64,000 nt of DNA from Bacteroidia bacterium (GCA_026415195.1 JAOAHO010000003.1:1-64000), one strand, 5' to 3'; counted from the first letter of the stretch, positions 17,953 through 26,879 are shown. A program made the numbers and translations. The notes: a model not told the origin generated them from the letters alone.

Positions 17953-18534
17953 TTAAATTTTTTTTGACCTCAAACGGCTTAAGGTCTCCTGGGTGATGCC
18001 TAAGTAGGATGCAATCTGATTTAACGGATACCTGGACATGGCTTTGGGCGCTCTTTTTAAAAGAGCAGCCAGCTTTTCTTCCGCTGATTTAAATAGTAAC
18101 AAGGAAGCCCTGTTTTCCCAATACAAATAACCTTCTTCCAGCAATACTCTGTAGAAATGATGTATTCCCGGATTTTCATTCACCAGTTGAAAAAAATCTT
18201 TGCGACTTATTAAGTAAATTTCGCAATCTTCAACCGGTTCAATGTATTCATGGCTTGGAACATTGTTAATCCAACTTTTAAAGCATGTAATAAAATCGCC
18301 TTCATGTCCGAACCAAAGGGTTACTTGTTTATTTCCCACCCATTGATAGGACACCACACATCCCCTGGCGATGTAATACATCTCATCACAAATCTGTCCC
18401 TCCCTCACCAGTAAGGTTTTGGATTTTAACTCAGTTCTTCTGAAAAAAGAAATGAATAACTTTTCATCTGCTTCCGAAAGAATTTGTCTTTTTCTTATGC
18501 CTTCCCTAAGAGGGATGGATTGCTGGTTATTCAT
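17953..18534 (-). CDS. Crp/Fnr-family transcriptional regulator
   Basis: 193 residues. Residues ~20-135 form a cyclic-nucleotide-binding-like jelly roll (LLVREGQICDEMYYIARGCV, QVTLWFGHEGDFIT). The C-terminal part holds a helix-turn-helix (YPLNQIASYLGITQETLSRL) ending almost at the C-terminus. This is the usual Bacteroidota form, in which the ligand is often unknown; the RxA phosphate-binding motif of true CRP is not seen. The start overlaps the GNAT gene stop by 8 bp, so it belongs to the cysteine desulfurase / GNAT operon. Confidence 0.9.
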   Translation of the reverse strand: MNNQQSIPLREGIRKRQILSEADEKLFISFFRRTELKSKTLLVREGQICDEMYYIARGCVVSYQWVGNKQVTLWFGHEGDFITCFKSWINNVPSHEYIEPVEDCEIYLISRKDFFQLVNENPGIHHFYRVLLEEGYLYWENRASLLLFKSAEEKLAALLKRAPKAMSRYPLNQIASYLGITQETLSRLRSKKI

Positions 18535-18988
18535 TATTATTTACTTTATGAGCATGCCCCATGGCAAAATATGGTTGAACCACAGGTAAATGCTCTTTGC
18601 ACCAATTTAGTTTTTGTTCAATAAAGTAAGGCAATTTATACTTTATTTCAAAGCCAAATGGTAAAAAAAATTTTTCATCTATCGTAATCAAATAAATTTC
18701 CTTTATCCCTTGTTCTAAAAGTTCATTTAACTTTTCATTGAATAAGCACTTTGCAATTCCCCGATTTCGAAATTCAGGTAACACCCCCAAACTGCAAATT
18801 TCAGCTACGCCGTCAGGATGAATTTTATGTCTTATGCAGCCGACTATATTCTCCCCGATTTTGGCCAGTAAAAAATTTTCCGGCTTGCAATCGCGGGCAT
18901 CGAGTTCACAAATGCTAAGAATTTTCAAAATCTCCGGCATTTCGTCGGCATTGGCTCGACAGACCTTATACGCTCCAAAATCTTTCAT
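18527..18988 (-). CDS. GNAT-family N-acetyltransferase
   Basis: 153 residues. The acetyl-CoA motif A reads ICSLGVLPEFRNRGIAKCLF (R/QxxGxG/A form) at ~72-91, preceded by the strand IVGCIRHKIHPDGVAE and followed by IKEIYLITIDEKFFLPFGF (motif B). The overall shape is like ArgA/PanZ-type acetyltransferases. The substrate cannot be told from the sequence. It overlaps the cysteine desulfurase by 4 bp and the Crp regulator by 8 bp, so the three are translated together. Confidence 0.9.
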   Translation of the reverse strand: MKDFGAYKVCRANADEMPEILKILSICELDARDCKPENFLLAKIGENIVGCIRHKIHPDGVAEICSLGVLPEFRNRGIAKCLFNEKLNELLEQGIKEIYLITIDEKFFLPFGFEIKYKLPYFIEQKLNWCKEHLPVVQPYFAMGHAHKVNNNE

Positions 18989-20106
18989 GAAAGAGAAGAC
19001 ACCAATGCTCGTACAAGTTCTTCTGTCGCTTCGAGGGTATTGTGTAATCCGAAGCTGAATCGATATGCATTTTTTACCTTTTCTTTTTCAAAATCCATCG
19101 ACAACAGAACGTGCGAAGGTTCCGGCTTTTCTGATGTGCAGGCCGATCCTGAAGAGAATGAAAAAACTTCCCACAATTCGCCTATGTTTTGCAAAGTCCT
19201 CGGAAAAATTACCATGGATGTATTTCCGATACGGGCTTTGCCTTCAGATACGATAATGGCATCGGGAATTTTTTCTTTAATATGTTTTTCAAAAGTATCA
19301 CGCAAGTGCGATGTATGCTTCAACCATTCCTCGTGCCTACTTTTGATTAATTCACATGCTTTGCCTAACCCCACTATCAATGCCACGGGCAGAGATCCCG
19401 AACGGATTCCTTCCTGATGCCCCCCGCCGGTGATTTGGGCTACGGGGTTCAGACGGACACGTCCTCTTCTTAAGAACAATACCCCTATGCCCTGTGGCCC
19501 GTAAATCTTATGACCGCTGAATGCCAAAGCATGCAGGGGGACTTTTTGCAGGTTGATATCTATTTTACCAACGGCTTGCGTAGCGTCGGTTATCAGAATA
19601 AAACGATGCTCCTCTGCCAGCGATGCGTATTTTTCCACAGGAAAAATTTCCCCGGTTTCGTTGTTGGCCCACATCAAAGCCATAAGTGAAGGTTGAAAAT
19701 TCAAAGCGTATTCGGTTTCGGTTATTTTCTTATAGGGTATGATTTCAACCTGATGGTTTTTGCTTTTGAGGTACGACAAAGTGTCTAGCACGGATTTGTG
19801 TTCAGTGGCCTGAGAAAGAATGCGTGCCCCGTCGGAGAAATAGGCCTCGGTGAGGCCGCGAAGGCAGAGGTTTAATGATTCGGTGGCTCCCGATGTAAAA
19901 AAAATTTCTTCCGGTTGGCATTGCAGCAATGCCGCTGCCTGTTCTCTTGCTTTTTCAACCGCACGCCTCGATTTCCTTCCAAGCCCATGCAGGGAAGAAG
20001 CATTCCCGCATATTCCTTTCATCCAAGGCAACATGGCTTCCAGCACTTCCTCGTGTAAAGGTGTGGTGGCGTTATAATCAAAATAATATGACGCTTCTTT
20101 TGCCAT
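18985..20106 (-). CDS. Cysteine desulfurase (NifS/IscS-like class V aminotransferase)
   Basis: 373 residues from the ATG at 20106 (MAKEASYYFDYNATTPLHEEV). An in-frame start at 20145 adds 13 unrelated residues and would lie upstream of a TACTTTTG -7 element at 20141-20134, so the shorter form is preferred. PLP features: GATESLNLCLRG, NNETGEIFP, DATQAVGKI, and the lysine loop AFSGHKIYGPQGIGVLFLR. The catalytic cysteine lies in SSGSACTSEKPEPSHVLL. It supplies sulfur for Fe-S clusters or tRNA thiolation. No iscU or other partner is next to it; GNAT and Crp genes follow in overlap. Confidence 0.92.
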   Translation of the reverse strand: MAKEASYYFDYNATTPLHEEVLEAMLPWMKGICGNASSLHGLGRKSRRAVEKAREQAAALLQCQPEEIFFTSGATESLNLCLRGLTEAYFSDGARILSQATEHKSVLDTLSYLKSKNHQVEIIPYKKITETEYALNFQPSLMALMWANNETGEIFPVEKYASLAEEHRFILITDATQAVGKIDINLQKVPLHALAFSGHKIYGPQGIGVLFLRRGRVRLNPVAQITGGGHQEGIRSGSLPVALIVGLGKACELIKSRHEEWLKHTSHLRDTFEKHIKEKIPDAIIVSEGKARIGNTSMVIFPRTLQNIGELWEVFSFSSGSACTSEKPEPSHVLLSMDFEKEKVKNAYRFSFGLHNTLEATEELVRALVSSLS

Positions 20107-21016
20107 GGCGTATATTTGCATCCGTTTGCCCGACAAAAGTATCAATAAACACTTAATTCATCTTCACTTCATCGTTTTCCTTTGGGGATTCACCCCTCTT
20201 CTCGGAAGGATTATTACCCTGAATCCGGTATCATTGATTTGGTACAGATGCGGTATAACCTTTATTATTTTGTGGATTTGGTTTACTTATATCCGAAAAA
20301 ACGATGCGGAGAGTAACCATTTTTCGATGAGAGACATCATCAAGGTCGGCTTGAATGGTGTTATCATAGCCGTACATTGGATATTTTTTTACAAAGCCAT
20401 TCAAATTTCCAACATTTCAGTAACGATGATGGGTTTCAGCACCGGAACATTATTCAGCGCGATCATCGAACCGTTGGTATACCGGAGAAAATTCAGAATC
20501 TATGAACTGCTTTTGGGGCTTGGAATAATCGGAGGCGTTACCATGATATTCTACACTACAGATTTATACCGGGAAGGATTGATTATAGGAATACTGGCAG
20601 CCCTCACTTCATCCATCTTTGCCACCTTTAACGGTTTATTCATGAAAACGTATCCTGCATCGTTTATCACACGTTATCAAATGCTGTTTGCATTTTCTTT
20701 GCTCTCGGCTTATATGTTAATCAACGGTAATTTTTCATCATCACACTGGAATATGGACAATCGTTCTTTAATCGGTATGCTGGTGTTAACCCTGGTATGC
20801 ACAGTGTATCCTTACATTGCTACCCTGAATTTAATGAAGCATATCACTCCTTTTACCATAACGCTTACGGTTAACCTCGAAACCATTTATGGCATAACCT
20901 GGGGCATACTGATTTTCAATGAGCACAAGGAAATGACGCATTCTTTTTTCTGGGGTATGGGAATAATTCTGGTGTGCGTTTTTCTGAATCCGATTTTGAA
21001 AAAATATTTTTCGTAA
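20105..21016 (+). CDS. EamA/DMT-type transporter
   Basis: 303 residues with ten hydrophobic segments (for example FIVFLWGFTPLLGRIITL, GITFIILWIWFTYI, VIIAVHWIFFYKAI, IIGILAALTSSIFATFNGLF). Two EamA repeats are visible, with YRCGITF, WIFFYKAIQIS and ETIYGITWGILIFNEH. It is probably an inner-membrane exporter of a small metabolite; the substrate is unknown. Its ATG shares the bases CCATGG with the divergent cysteine desulfurase start, which is unusual; a TTG at 20126 could be used instead. A zinc-ribbon gene follows after 9 bp. Confidence 0.85.
   Translation: MAYICIRLPDKSINKHLIHLHFIVFLWGFTPLLGRIITLNPVSLIWYRCGITFIILWIWFTYIRKNDAESNHFSMRDIIKVGLNGVIIAVHWIFFYKAIQISNISVTMMGFSTGTLFSAIIEPLVYRRKFRIYELLLGLGIIGGVTMIFYTTDLYREGLIIGILAALTSSIFATFNGLFMKTYPASFITRYQMLFAFSLLSAYMLINGNFSSSHWNMDNRSLIGMLVLTLVCTVYPYIATLNLMKHITPFTITLTVNLETIYGITWGILIFNEHKEMTHSFFWGMGIILVCVFLNPILKKYFS
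20134..20141 (-). promoter_or_regulatory. Possible -7 element of the cysteine desulfurase operon
   Basis: The minus strand reads TACTTTTG (TAnnTTTG), about 28 bases before the ATG at 20106 and inside the start of the divergent EamA gene. No exact TTG at the -33 distance. Confidence 0.35.
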
Positions 21017-21025
21017 CTTAAAGGG

Positions 21026-21394
21026 ATGCAAAATGCACAGAAAAAATGCTTGTATTGTGATGAACCGCTGAAGGGAAGGGCCGACAAAAAATTTTGCGAC
21101 GACCAGTGCCGTGCCAACTATAACTATCACCTTACCAAGGATGCCAACAATACGGTGAGAAATATAAATCGCATTTTGAAAAAAAACCGGGCATTGCTGG
21201 AAGAATTCCTGGGTAACGAGAAAATGAAAAAAGTAAATTCCAAACACCTGCTCGACAAAGGGTTCCAATTCAGGTTTAATACCCACACCCTCCAGACCCA
21301 AAAGGGGAATTACAAATTCTGTTATGAATTTGGATATCTTGAAATCGAACCCGGCAAACTCCTGATAGTTAAGAATCCCGACTTGTTAAAATGA
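21026..21394 (+). CDS. Zinc-ribbon protein of unknown function
   Basis: 122 residues. The N-terminus has CLYCDEPLKGRADKKFCDDQ followed by a fourth cysteine in CRANYNYH: a CxxC-x(12-14)-CxxxC zinc ribbon at ~8-30. The middle is helical and basic (VRNINRILKKNRALLEEFL) and the end is beta-rich (FCYEFGYLEIEPGKLLIV). I recognise this as a conserved Bacteroidota hypothetical family of about this length but know no function. It sits 9 bp after the EamA gene. Nucleic-acid or protein binding through the ribbon is a guess. Confidence 0.75.
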   Translation: MQNAQKKCLYCDEPLKGRADKKFCDDQCRANYNYHLTKDANNTVRNINRILKKNRALLEEFLGNEKMKKVNSKHLLDKGFQFRFNTHTLQTQKGNYKFCYEFGYLEIEPGKLLIVKNPDLLK

Positions 21395-21428
21395 TGTGAA
21401 TGGGATGTTAATTACCCGAATTTGGCAC

Positions 21429-21436
21429 TAAGTTTG
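21429..21436 (+). promoter_or_regulatory. Possible -7 element of the TPR gene
   Basis: TAAGTTTG matches TAnnTTTG, 19 bases before the ATG at 21455. No good -33 TTG at 19-base spacing. Confidence 0.35.
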
Positions 21437-21454
21437 TTTTTGTATTTTTAAAGA

Positions 21455-22510
21455 ATGATTAAAAAACTCGCTTCAATCACGACATTTTTCTTTTTACTTA
21501 TAGCTGGTAACGCCCAGGATACAGTCAAAGTGGCTACCGACCTTAGCCCCGAACAGCAAGCACAATTGCATTATAACAATGGCCTTTCGGAACTTAAAAA
21601 GGAAAATTACACCAAAGCACTGGAGTTTTTTAATTCTACTTTGCAAATTAAGCCCGATTTCGAAAAAGCGCTTTACAACCGCTCCCTGGCTTATGTGGGA
21701 TTAAAAGATTATACTTCAGCCCTGAGTGACATTGGGTCATTGTTGTCCAAAAATCCTAAAAATGCTGATGCCTGGTTTGCACGTTCCATGATTTTCATGA
21801 AGCAGCAAAAGCGCGACAGTGCCTTGTTTTATCTTGACAAAACCACCGATGCTGACCCGAGGCACCATGAGGCCTATTATTACAAAGGCCTTATCCAAAC
21901 CGAAAAAAAGGATTACGAAGAGGCCCTGAAGCAATACTCCAAAGCCATTGAAGTAAAGCCTGATTACGCATGGGCATACAATGACAGGGCTTCGGTGAAA
22001 AGAATGATGAACAAATTGGATGAAGCCATTGCCGATTATGAAAAAGCGTGTTCATTAGATCCTAATGCACATTTCATCTGGAACAATCTGGGAAGCGCTT
22101 ATCGCCTGAAAAAAAATTATGCCAAAGCCATAGAGATTTATTCGAAAGTTATTCGGGAAAAACCCGATTATCTTTTGGCTTACAATAACCGCGGAACGGC
22201 CTACCTCGAAAATAATCAACCCGAACTGGCCAAAAAAGATTTTGAGGAAGTGTTGAAAAAAGACCCTAACAATGCCGGGGCATACAATAACCTGGCCTCT
22301 GTTGCACTTAAGCAAAAAGATTATGCTAAAACCAAAGAATATTGTACCAAAGCCATACAAATTAACCCTTCTTATGGTCCGGCCTATTACAATCGCGGTC
22401 TTGCATCCCAAATGCTGAGGGAAGAAGAAAACTCCTGCCGCGACTGGAAAAAAGCCGCCGAACTGGGGGTGGATGCTGCCAAACAATTACAAATTTCCTT
22501 TTGCGATTGA
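21455..22510 (+). CDS. Secreted tetratricopeptide-repeat protein
   Basis: 351 residues with a signal peptide (MIKKLASITTFFFLLIAGNAQ). Residues ~35-345 hold about nine TPR units in tandem (YNNGLSELKKENYTKALEFF, AWAYNDRASVKRMMNKLDEA, AYNNRGTAYLENNQPELAKK, AYYNRGLASQM). It should be a periplasmic scaffold. It is followed after 6 bp by the PorE-like gene, so the two are very likely co-transcribed and may act in the same envelope complex. No enzymatic motif is present. Confidence 0.88.
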   Translation: MIKKLASITTFFFLLIAGNAQDTVKVATDLSPEQQAQLHYNNGLSELKKENYTKALEFFNSTLQIKPDFEKALYNRSLAYVGLKDYTSALSDIGSLLSKNPKNADAWFARSMIFMKQQKRDSALFYLDKTTDADPRHHEAYYYKGLIQTEKKDYEEALKQYSKAIEVKPDYAWAYNDRASVKRMMNKLDEAIADYEKACSLDPNAHFIWNNLGSAYRLKKNYAKAIEIYSKVIREKPDYLLAYNNRGTAYLENNQPELAKKDFEEVLKKDPNNAGAYNNLASVALKQKDYAKTKEYCTKAIQINPSYGPAYYNRGLASQMLREEENSCRDWKKAAELGVDAAKQLQISFCD

Positions 22511-22516
22511 ATTTCT

Positions 22517-24670
22517 ATGAATAAAATACTCCATTGCTTCATTTTTGTTTTATTCTGTCCTCTGATTTTCATGACCCAGAATATTGAATTTGAGAAAAAA
22601 AATTTTCCGGATAAAAAGGACGAACTCAGGGAAATTAAGAAAAAACTGGAACAGGGGATAGAATTGTTTATGGAAGGCAGAAAAGAGTTGGAAGCCGTGA
22701 AAGAGGCCTTTGTGAAGGAAAATAAATACATGCCCGTCAGTGTATATGACTATCAAAAAGCCGGATACAAATTCTTTAAACAGGCCTTACCATTATTTTT
22801 GGAAGCCCAAAAGTTTAATCCTAATAATGCCCGTTTGAACTATATGCTGGGCATTATAAAATTCTTTGATAATCTTTCTCCGGAGGAACATCTTCCATAC
22901 CTGAAAAGAGCATTTGAACTCGACCCTACCGTGGAGCCGGATTTGAATTATTGGTTGGGGTGGTCCTATCACTTAAATTCAAAATGGGATGATGCCATAA
23001 GGCACTACCAGTATCACATTCAGATAATTTCGGAAAAATCGGGTAAGCAAGCTCAAATGGAAGTGGAAGACATGAATAAAAAAATTCAGGAATGTCAGAA
23101 TGGTAAAAAATATTCTGCCAGGCCTTTAAGAGTGTTTGTGGATAATCTCGGGCCCAATGTGAATACGCGCTTCCCGGAATACGGGGCACAAATTACTTCT
23201 GATGAATCAATCATTATTTTTACAGCACGTCGGGATAATTCCACGGGGGGCCAAAAAGACAACGATAATGAATATATGGAAGACATTTACATTTCCGTAA
23301 AAGAAAACGGGAAATGGACCCCATCCCGGCACCTGAGCAAAAACATCAATACTGACAAGCACGATGCCATTGCCGGCTTGTCGCCCGACGGCGGTAAAAT
23401 ATATGTCTATCGTCATAGCGGTAGCGATGGGGGCGACCTGTATGAAAGCGTTCAGTTCGGTAATGATTGGGAAGTACCGGTTCACATGAACAAAAACATC
23501 AACACCAAATACCACGAGAGCAGCGTGAGCTTGAGCTTCGATGGCAGAAAACTCTTTTTTGTCAGCGATAAGCCCTCGGGCTTTGGCAATCGTGACATTT
23601 ACGTCTCGGAATTAGATGTAAAAGGAGAATGGGGGCCTGCCAAAAATCTTGGCCCCGAAATTAATACCAAATACGGAGAAGAAGGGGTAATGATGCACCC
23701 TGATGGCGTCACCATGTATTTCAGCAGTAAAGGGCATGACAACATGGGTGGATATGATATTTTTAAATCGGAATTCAAAAACGGCAAATGGACCAAACCC
23801 GAAAATTTGGGATATCCCATCAACGGGCCGGATGATGACGTATTCTATGTGGTGGCCGGAAGCGGTACGCGTGCCTATTTTGCCTCGGCCAAAGCCGGCG
23901 GATACGGCGACAAAGACATTTACAGAATTACGTTTCTGGGCCCCGAGAAACCTCCCATTACATCCAACGAAGACCAACTTCTGGCAGCGATTGCCAACCC
24001 CGTATCAAACCTGAAACCGGAAAATGAAGTGGAAGTGAAATTGGCAAAGTTGACAATACTGAAAGGCATTGTGTATGATTTCAAGACCAATGAAAAACTC
24101 GAGGCCTCCATTGATTTGATTGATAACGACAAAAATCAGGTGCTGGCCACTTTTAAATCCAATGCCACTACGGGTAAATATTTAGTGAATCTGCCCTCGG
24201 GTAAAAACTATGGAATTGCCGTCAGGAAGGACGGTTATCTTTTCCATTCCGAAAACTTCATTATCCCAGAAGCAGCAGAATACCAGGAATTTGAAAAAAA
24301 CATTCCTTTGAAAAAAGTGGAAGTGGGTAATGTGATTGTGCTGAAAAATATTTTTTTCGATTTCGATAAAGCCACGCTGCGCCCCGAATCCATGAACGAA
24401 CTGGACCGCCTGGTGAAATTACTGAACGACAACCCTACATTAAAAATAGAACTGAGCAGCCACACCGACTCGAAAGGGTCGGATGAATATAATATGAAGC
24501 TTTCCGAAAACCGTTCCAAATCGGTGGTGGATTATCTGATAAGCAAAGGTATTTCGGCTTCGCGCTTAGTGGCCAAAGGTTACGGAGAAACCAAACCCAT
24601 CGACACCAACGACACTGAAGAAGGCCGCCAAAACAACCGCCGCACGGAATTTAAGATTTTGGAAAAATAA
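22517..24670 (+). CDS. TPR / PD40 propeller / carboxypeptidase-regulatory-like / OmpA protein (PorE-like)
   Basis: 717 residues. Domain order: signal peptide, TPRs at ~65-190 (AGYKFFKQALPLFLEAQ, LNYWLGWSYHLNSKWDDAIR), PD40 blades at ~215-480 (SPDGGKIYVYRHSGSDGGDL, MHPDGVTMYFSSKGHD), a beta-sandwich regulatory-like domain at ~505-590 (ILKGIVYDFKTNEKLEAS) and an OmpA peptidoglycan-binding domain at ~605-717 (FFDFDKATLRPESMNELDRL, SHTDSKGSDEYNMKLSENRS, RLVAKGYGETKP). This is the architecture of PorE, a T9SS component in Porphyromonas; several paralogs exist in the phylum, so identity is inferred. No clear lipobox is visible. It likely ties an outer-membrane complex to peptidoglycan. OmpH genes follow. 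Confidence 0.88.
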   Translation: MNKILHCFIFVLFCPLIFMTQNIEFEKKNFPDKKDELREIKKKLEQGIELFMEGRKELEAVKEAFVKENKYMPVSVYDYQKAGYKFFKQALPLFLEAQKFNPNNARLNYMLGIIKFFDNLSPEEHLPYLKRAFELDPTVEPDLNYWLGWSYHLNSKWDDAIRHYQYHIQIISEKSGKQAQMEVEDMNKKIQECQNGKKYSARPLRVFVDNLGPNVNTRFPEYGAQITSDESIIIFTARRDNSTGGQKDNDNEYMEDIYISVKENGKWTPSRHLSKNINTDKHDAIAGLSPDGGKIYVYRHSGSDGGDLYESVQFGNDWEVPVHMNKNINTKYHESSVSLSFDGRKLFFVSDKPSGFGNRDIYVSELDVKGEWGPAKNLGPEINTKYGEEGVMMHPDGVTMYFSSKGHDNMGGYDIFKSEFKNGKWTKPENLGYPINGPDDDVFYVVAGSGTRAYFASAKAGGYGDKDIYRITFLGPEKPPITSNEDQLLAAIANPVSNLKPENEVEVKLAKLTILKGIVYDFKTNEKLEASIDLIDNDKNQVLATFKSNATTGKYLVNLPSGKNYGIAVRKDGYLFHSENFIIPEAAEYQEFEKNIPLKKVEVGNVIVLKNIFFDFDKATLRPESMNELDRLVKLLNDNPTLKIELSSHTDSKGSDEYNMKLSENRSKSVVDYLISKGISASRLVAKGYGETKPIDTNDTEEGRQNNRRTEFKILEK

Positions 24671-24800
24671 TTTTTAATTATTTTGATTTACAACAAATGG
24701 CATTTATATGGCTTTCATGAATTTCTAAAAAAAACCAAAAATATCTCTAAAAGCGCTTTTTTCCGTAACTTGGCACGTTAATTGAATTTAATATCAGGGC

Positions 24801-25319
24801 ATGAAGCAATTGTTACTTGTCACTTTGATTTTAAGCCTAGGTTTCTTATATCCCCAACAGGCGGCCAAATTCGGTTATGTGGACTCGGAATATATCCTTT
24901 CGAAAATACCCGAGTTCAAGCAGGCCCAGCAGGAACTCGACAAGCTCAGTGTGGAATGGCAAAAAGAAATCGAAGCCAAATATGCCGAAGTGGACAAATT
25001 ATATAAGGCCTACCAGGCCGATGCCGTTTTATTGACGGATGAGATGAAGAAAAAAAGGGAAAACGAAATCATCAATAAAGAAAAAGAAGTAAAGGAATTG
25101 CAGAAAAAGCGTTTTGGAGTGGACGGGGAATTATTCAAAAAAAGGCAGGAACTGGTGAAGCCTGTCCAGGACAAAGTATATAATGCCATTAAAGCCGTGG
25201 CTGAAAAGAAAGGCCTTGGCTTTGTGATGGACAAAGCAGGGCAGGTGACCCTGATGTATGCCAACCCGAAATACGACATCAGTGATGATGTACTCACTCA
25301 TCTTGGATATCAAAAATAA
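24801..25319 (+). CDS. OmpH/Skp-family periplasmic chaperone, first copy
   Basis: 172 residues with a signal peptide (MKQLLLVTLILSLGFLYPQ). FGYVDSEYILSKIPEFKQAQ is the typical start of the Skp body, followed by a long charged helix pair (VEWQKEIEAKYAEVDKLYKA, then KKKRENEIINKEKEVKEL) and the closing strand LGFVMDKAGQVTLMYANPKYD. The family binds unfolded outer-membrane proteins and delivers them for folding. A second copy follows after 17 bp. In many Bacteroidota the pair lies next to bamA; here it lies next to the PorE-like gene. Confidence 0.93.
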   Translation: MKQLLLVTLILSLGFLYPQQAAKFGYVDSEYILSKIPEFKQAQQELDKLSVEWQKEIEAKYAEVDKLYKAYQADAVLLTDEMKKKRENEIINKEKEVKELQKKRFGVDGELFKKRQELVKPVQDKVYNAIKAVAEKKGLGFVMDKAGQVTLMYANPKYDISDDVLTHLGYQK

Positions 25320-25336
25320 CATAATATATAAATACC

Positions 25337-25957
25337 ATGAATCCTAAAATCAAAACCCTTGCGTTCTTGGTGCTGGCCGCCATCGGATTTTCTGCAAATG
25401 CTCAGAAAATAGCCCACTTGAACCTTGACTCCCTCATCAGTTCGATGCCGGAATCGAAAACCGTTAAGGAAGAATCTCAAAACTATCTTAAATCCTTGGA
25501 AAACGAGGTGATGGCCATGACGGAAGAGTTTCAGAAAAAATATAATGACTACATGGCCAATGCCGAAAAAATGAGTGAGTTGGTAAGGAAAACCAAAGAA
25601 GAAGAACTTACGGGCATGCAGCGCCGCATTGAAGAATTTAAAATTTCGGCACAGCAGGATTATCAGAAAAAAATGAACGAATATTTGCAACCTTTGGTGG
25701 AAAAAGCCAAGAAAGCCATCGAGGCGGTGGCCAAAGAAAGCGGGTATAAATATGTGCTCGACGTTACGCCCGGAAACTCTAATGTACTTTATAGTGAACC
25801 CTCCGACGATATCTTCAATGCCGTTAAAAAGAAGCTCGACTCTATGCCGCCCGCTCAAATTCCGGGCACCAAATCCAACAATAACCCACCATCAGAAAAC
25901 AAGCCCAAAACCAACCCTCAAACCGGCACAGGAACTAAGCCTAAGTCGGGAAAATAA
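25337..25957 (+). CDS. OmpH/Skp-family periplasmic chaperone, second copy
   Basis: 206 residues with a signal peptide (MNPKIKTLAFLVLAAIGFSANAQ). The Skp pattern is clear: IAHLNLDSLISSMPESKTVK, the long helical arms (EEFQKKYNDYMANAEKMSEL) and YKYVLDVTPGNSNVLYSEPS. Unlike the first copy it has a C-terminal Pro/Asn/Lys-rich tail of ~35 residues (NNPPSENKPKTNPQTG), which is probably disordered. It is in the same operon as the first copy. Confidence 0.93.
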   Translation: MNPKIKTLAFLVLAAIGFSANAQKIAHLNLDSLISSMPESKTVKEESQNYLKSLENEVMAMTEEFQKKYNDYMANAEKMSELVRKTKEEELTGMQRRIEEFKISAQQDYQKKMNEYLQPLVEKAKKAIEAVAKESGYKYVLDVTPGNSNVLYSEPSDDIFNAVKKKLDSMPPAQIPGTKSNNNPPSENKPKTNPQTGTGTKPKSGK

Positions 25958-26003
25958 TTCTTTAAACAAAACAACTTTTTTCTTGTTAGGCATTCATAAT
26001 CCG

Positions 26004-26879
26004 ATGCCTGTTGCCTATTCTGTAAAAGACATAGAATTTATTACCGGCATTCCGGGAACGTTACTCAGGACTTGGGAAAGAAGATATGGCTTCCCCAGGC
26101 CTCGAAGAAACAAGGAAAATAATTTCAGATATTATTCCGATTCTGACCTTTTGCGCCTTTTGCAGGTTCAAATTTTAAATCGCAAAGGATACAGGGTTTC
26201 GGAACTTATTTCCATGAATGATGAGGAAATCCGGGAACTCATCGAGGAATATTTTAAGCCGAATACTTCTTTACCCGGGCGGGAAGATTTATATTACTGT
26301 TTGCATAATTTGGATGAAGAAAAATTTCATACGTGGGTAGATCATTCGGTTGAAAAATTCGGATTTGAATTTACATTTGAAAATTCCATACTTCCTTTTT
26401 TACGTTATGTGGGCGATTTATGGTTTATGAAAATCATCACGCCCGTGCATGAACATTTTGTATCGAACCTGGTCAGGCAAAAGCTTTTTAGAGCTATAGA
26501 TGCATTGCCTAAAGTCAAATCCGATAAGCAAGATACGGTTTGGATTTTTTTTCTGAATGCATATGAATTACATGAACTTGCATTGTTGTATTACTATTAT
26601 CTAGCGAAAAAGAGCGGTAAAAAATCGCTTTATTTGGGACCTTGCGTGCCTTTGGAGGACTTAGCAGTTTCGGCTTCTTTTTTTGGAAAAAAAATCCTGG
26701 TAACCACTTTCACTTCCCCAATACGAAATACCACCCATGAAAATTACATAGAAATGCTGAAGGAGAAAATTAAACCGGACAAATTGTATTTCAGTTGCGC
26801 GCCGGACCTTTTCGATGTAAATAAATTTGAAGAAAACTATTTCAGGAATTATGAGGATTTCAAAAAGCTGTTATTTTAA
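26004..26879 (+). CDS. MerR-family regulator with cobalamin-binding-like C-terminal region
   Basis: 291 residues from the ATG at 26004; the open frame reaches back to 25752 but that part overlaps the OmpH gene out of frame. The MerR winged helix is at ~1-70 (YSVKDIEFITGIPGTLLRTW, ERRYGFPRPRR, NFRYYSDSDLLRLLQVQIL). Residues ~90-180 match the helical B12-binding-2 cap, with the conserved EH (ITPVHEHFVSNLVRQKL). Residues ~190-290 look like a Rossmann B12 domain, but the usual DxHxxG is replaced by ELHELA, keeping only the His. Cobalamin or light sensing, as in CarH/LitR, is therefore uncertain. Confidence 0.85.
   Translation: MPVAYSVKDIEFITGIPGTLLRTWERRYGFPRPRRNKENNFRYYSDSDLLRLLQVQILNRKGYRVSELISMNDEEIRELIEEYFKPNTSLPGREDLYYCLHNLDEEKFHTWVDHSVEKFGFEFTFENSILPFLRYVGDLWFMKIITPVHEHFVSNLVRQKLFRAIDALPKVKSDKQDTVWIFFLNAYELHELALLYYYYLAKKSGKKSLYLGPCVPLEDLAVSASFFGKKILVTTFTSPIRNTTHENYIEMLKEKIKPDKLYFSCAPDLFDVNKFEENYFRNYEDFKKLLF

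Noticed and set aside
24745-24765. AAAAGCGCTTTT as a terminator after the PorE-like gene
   Set aside because: Perfect dyad but no loop and a stem of only six pairs; too weak to call.
25752-26003. Longer start for the MerR gene
   Set aside because: The extension overlaps the OmpH gene out of frame and is not MerR-like; the ATG at 26004 gives the normal N-terminus.
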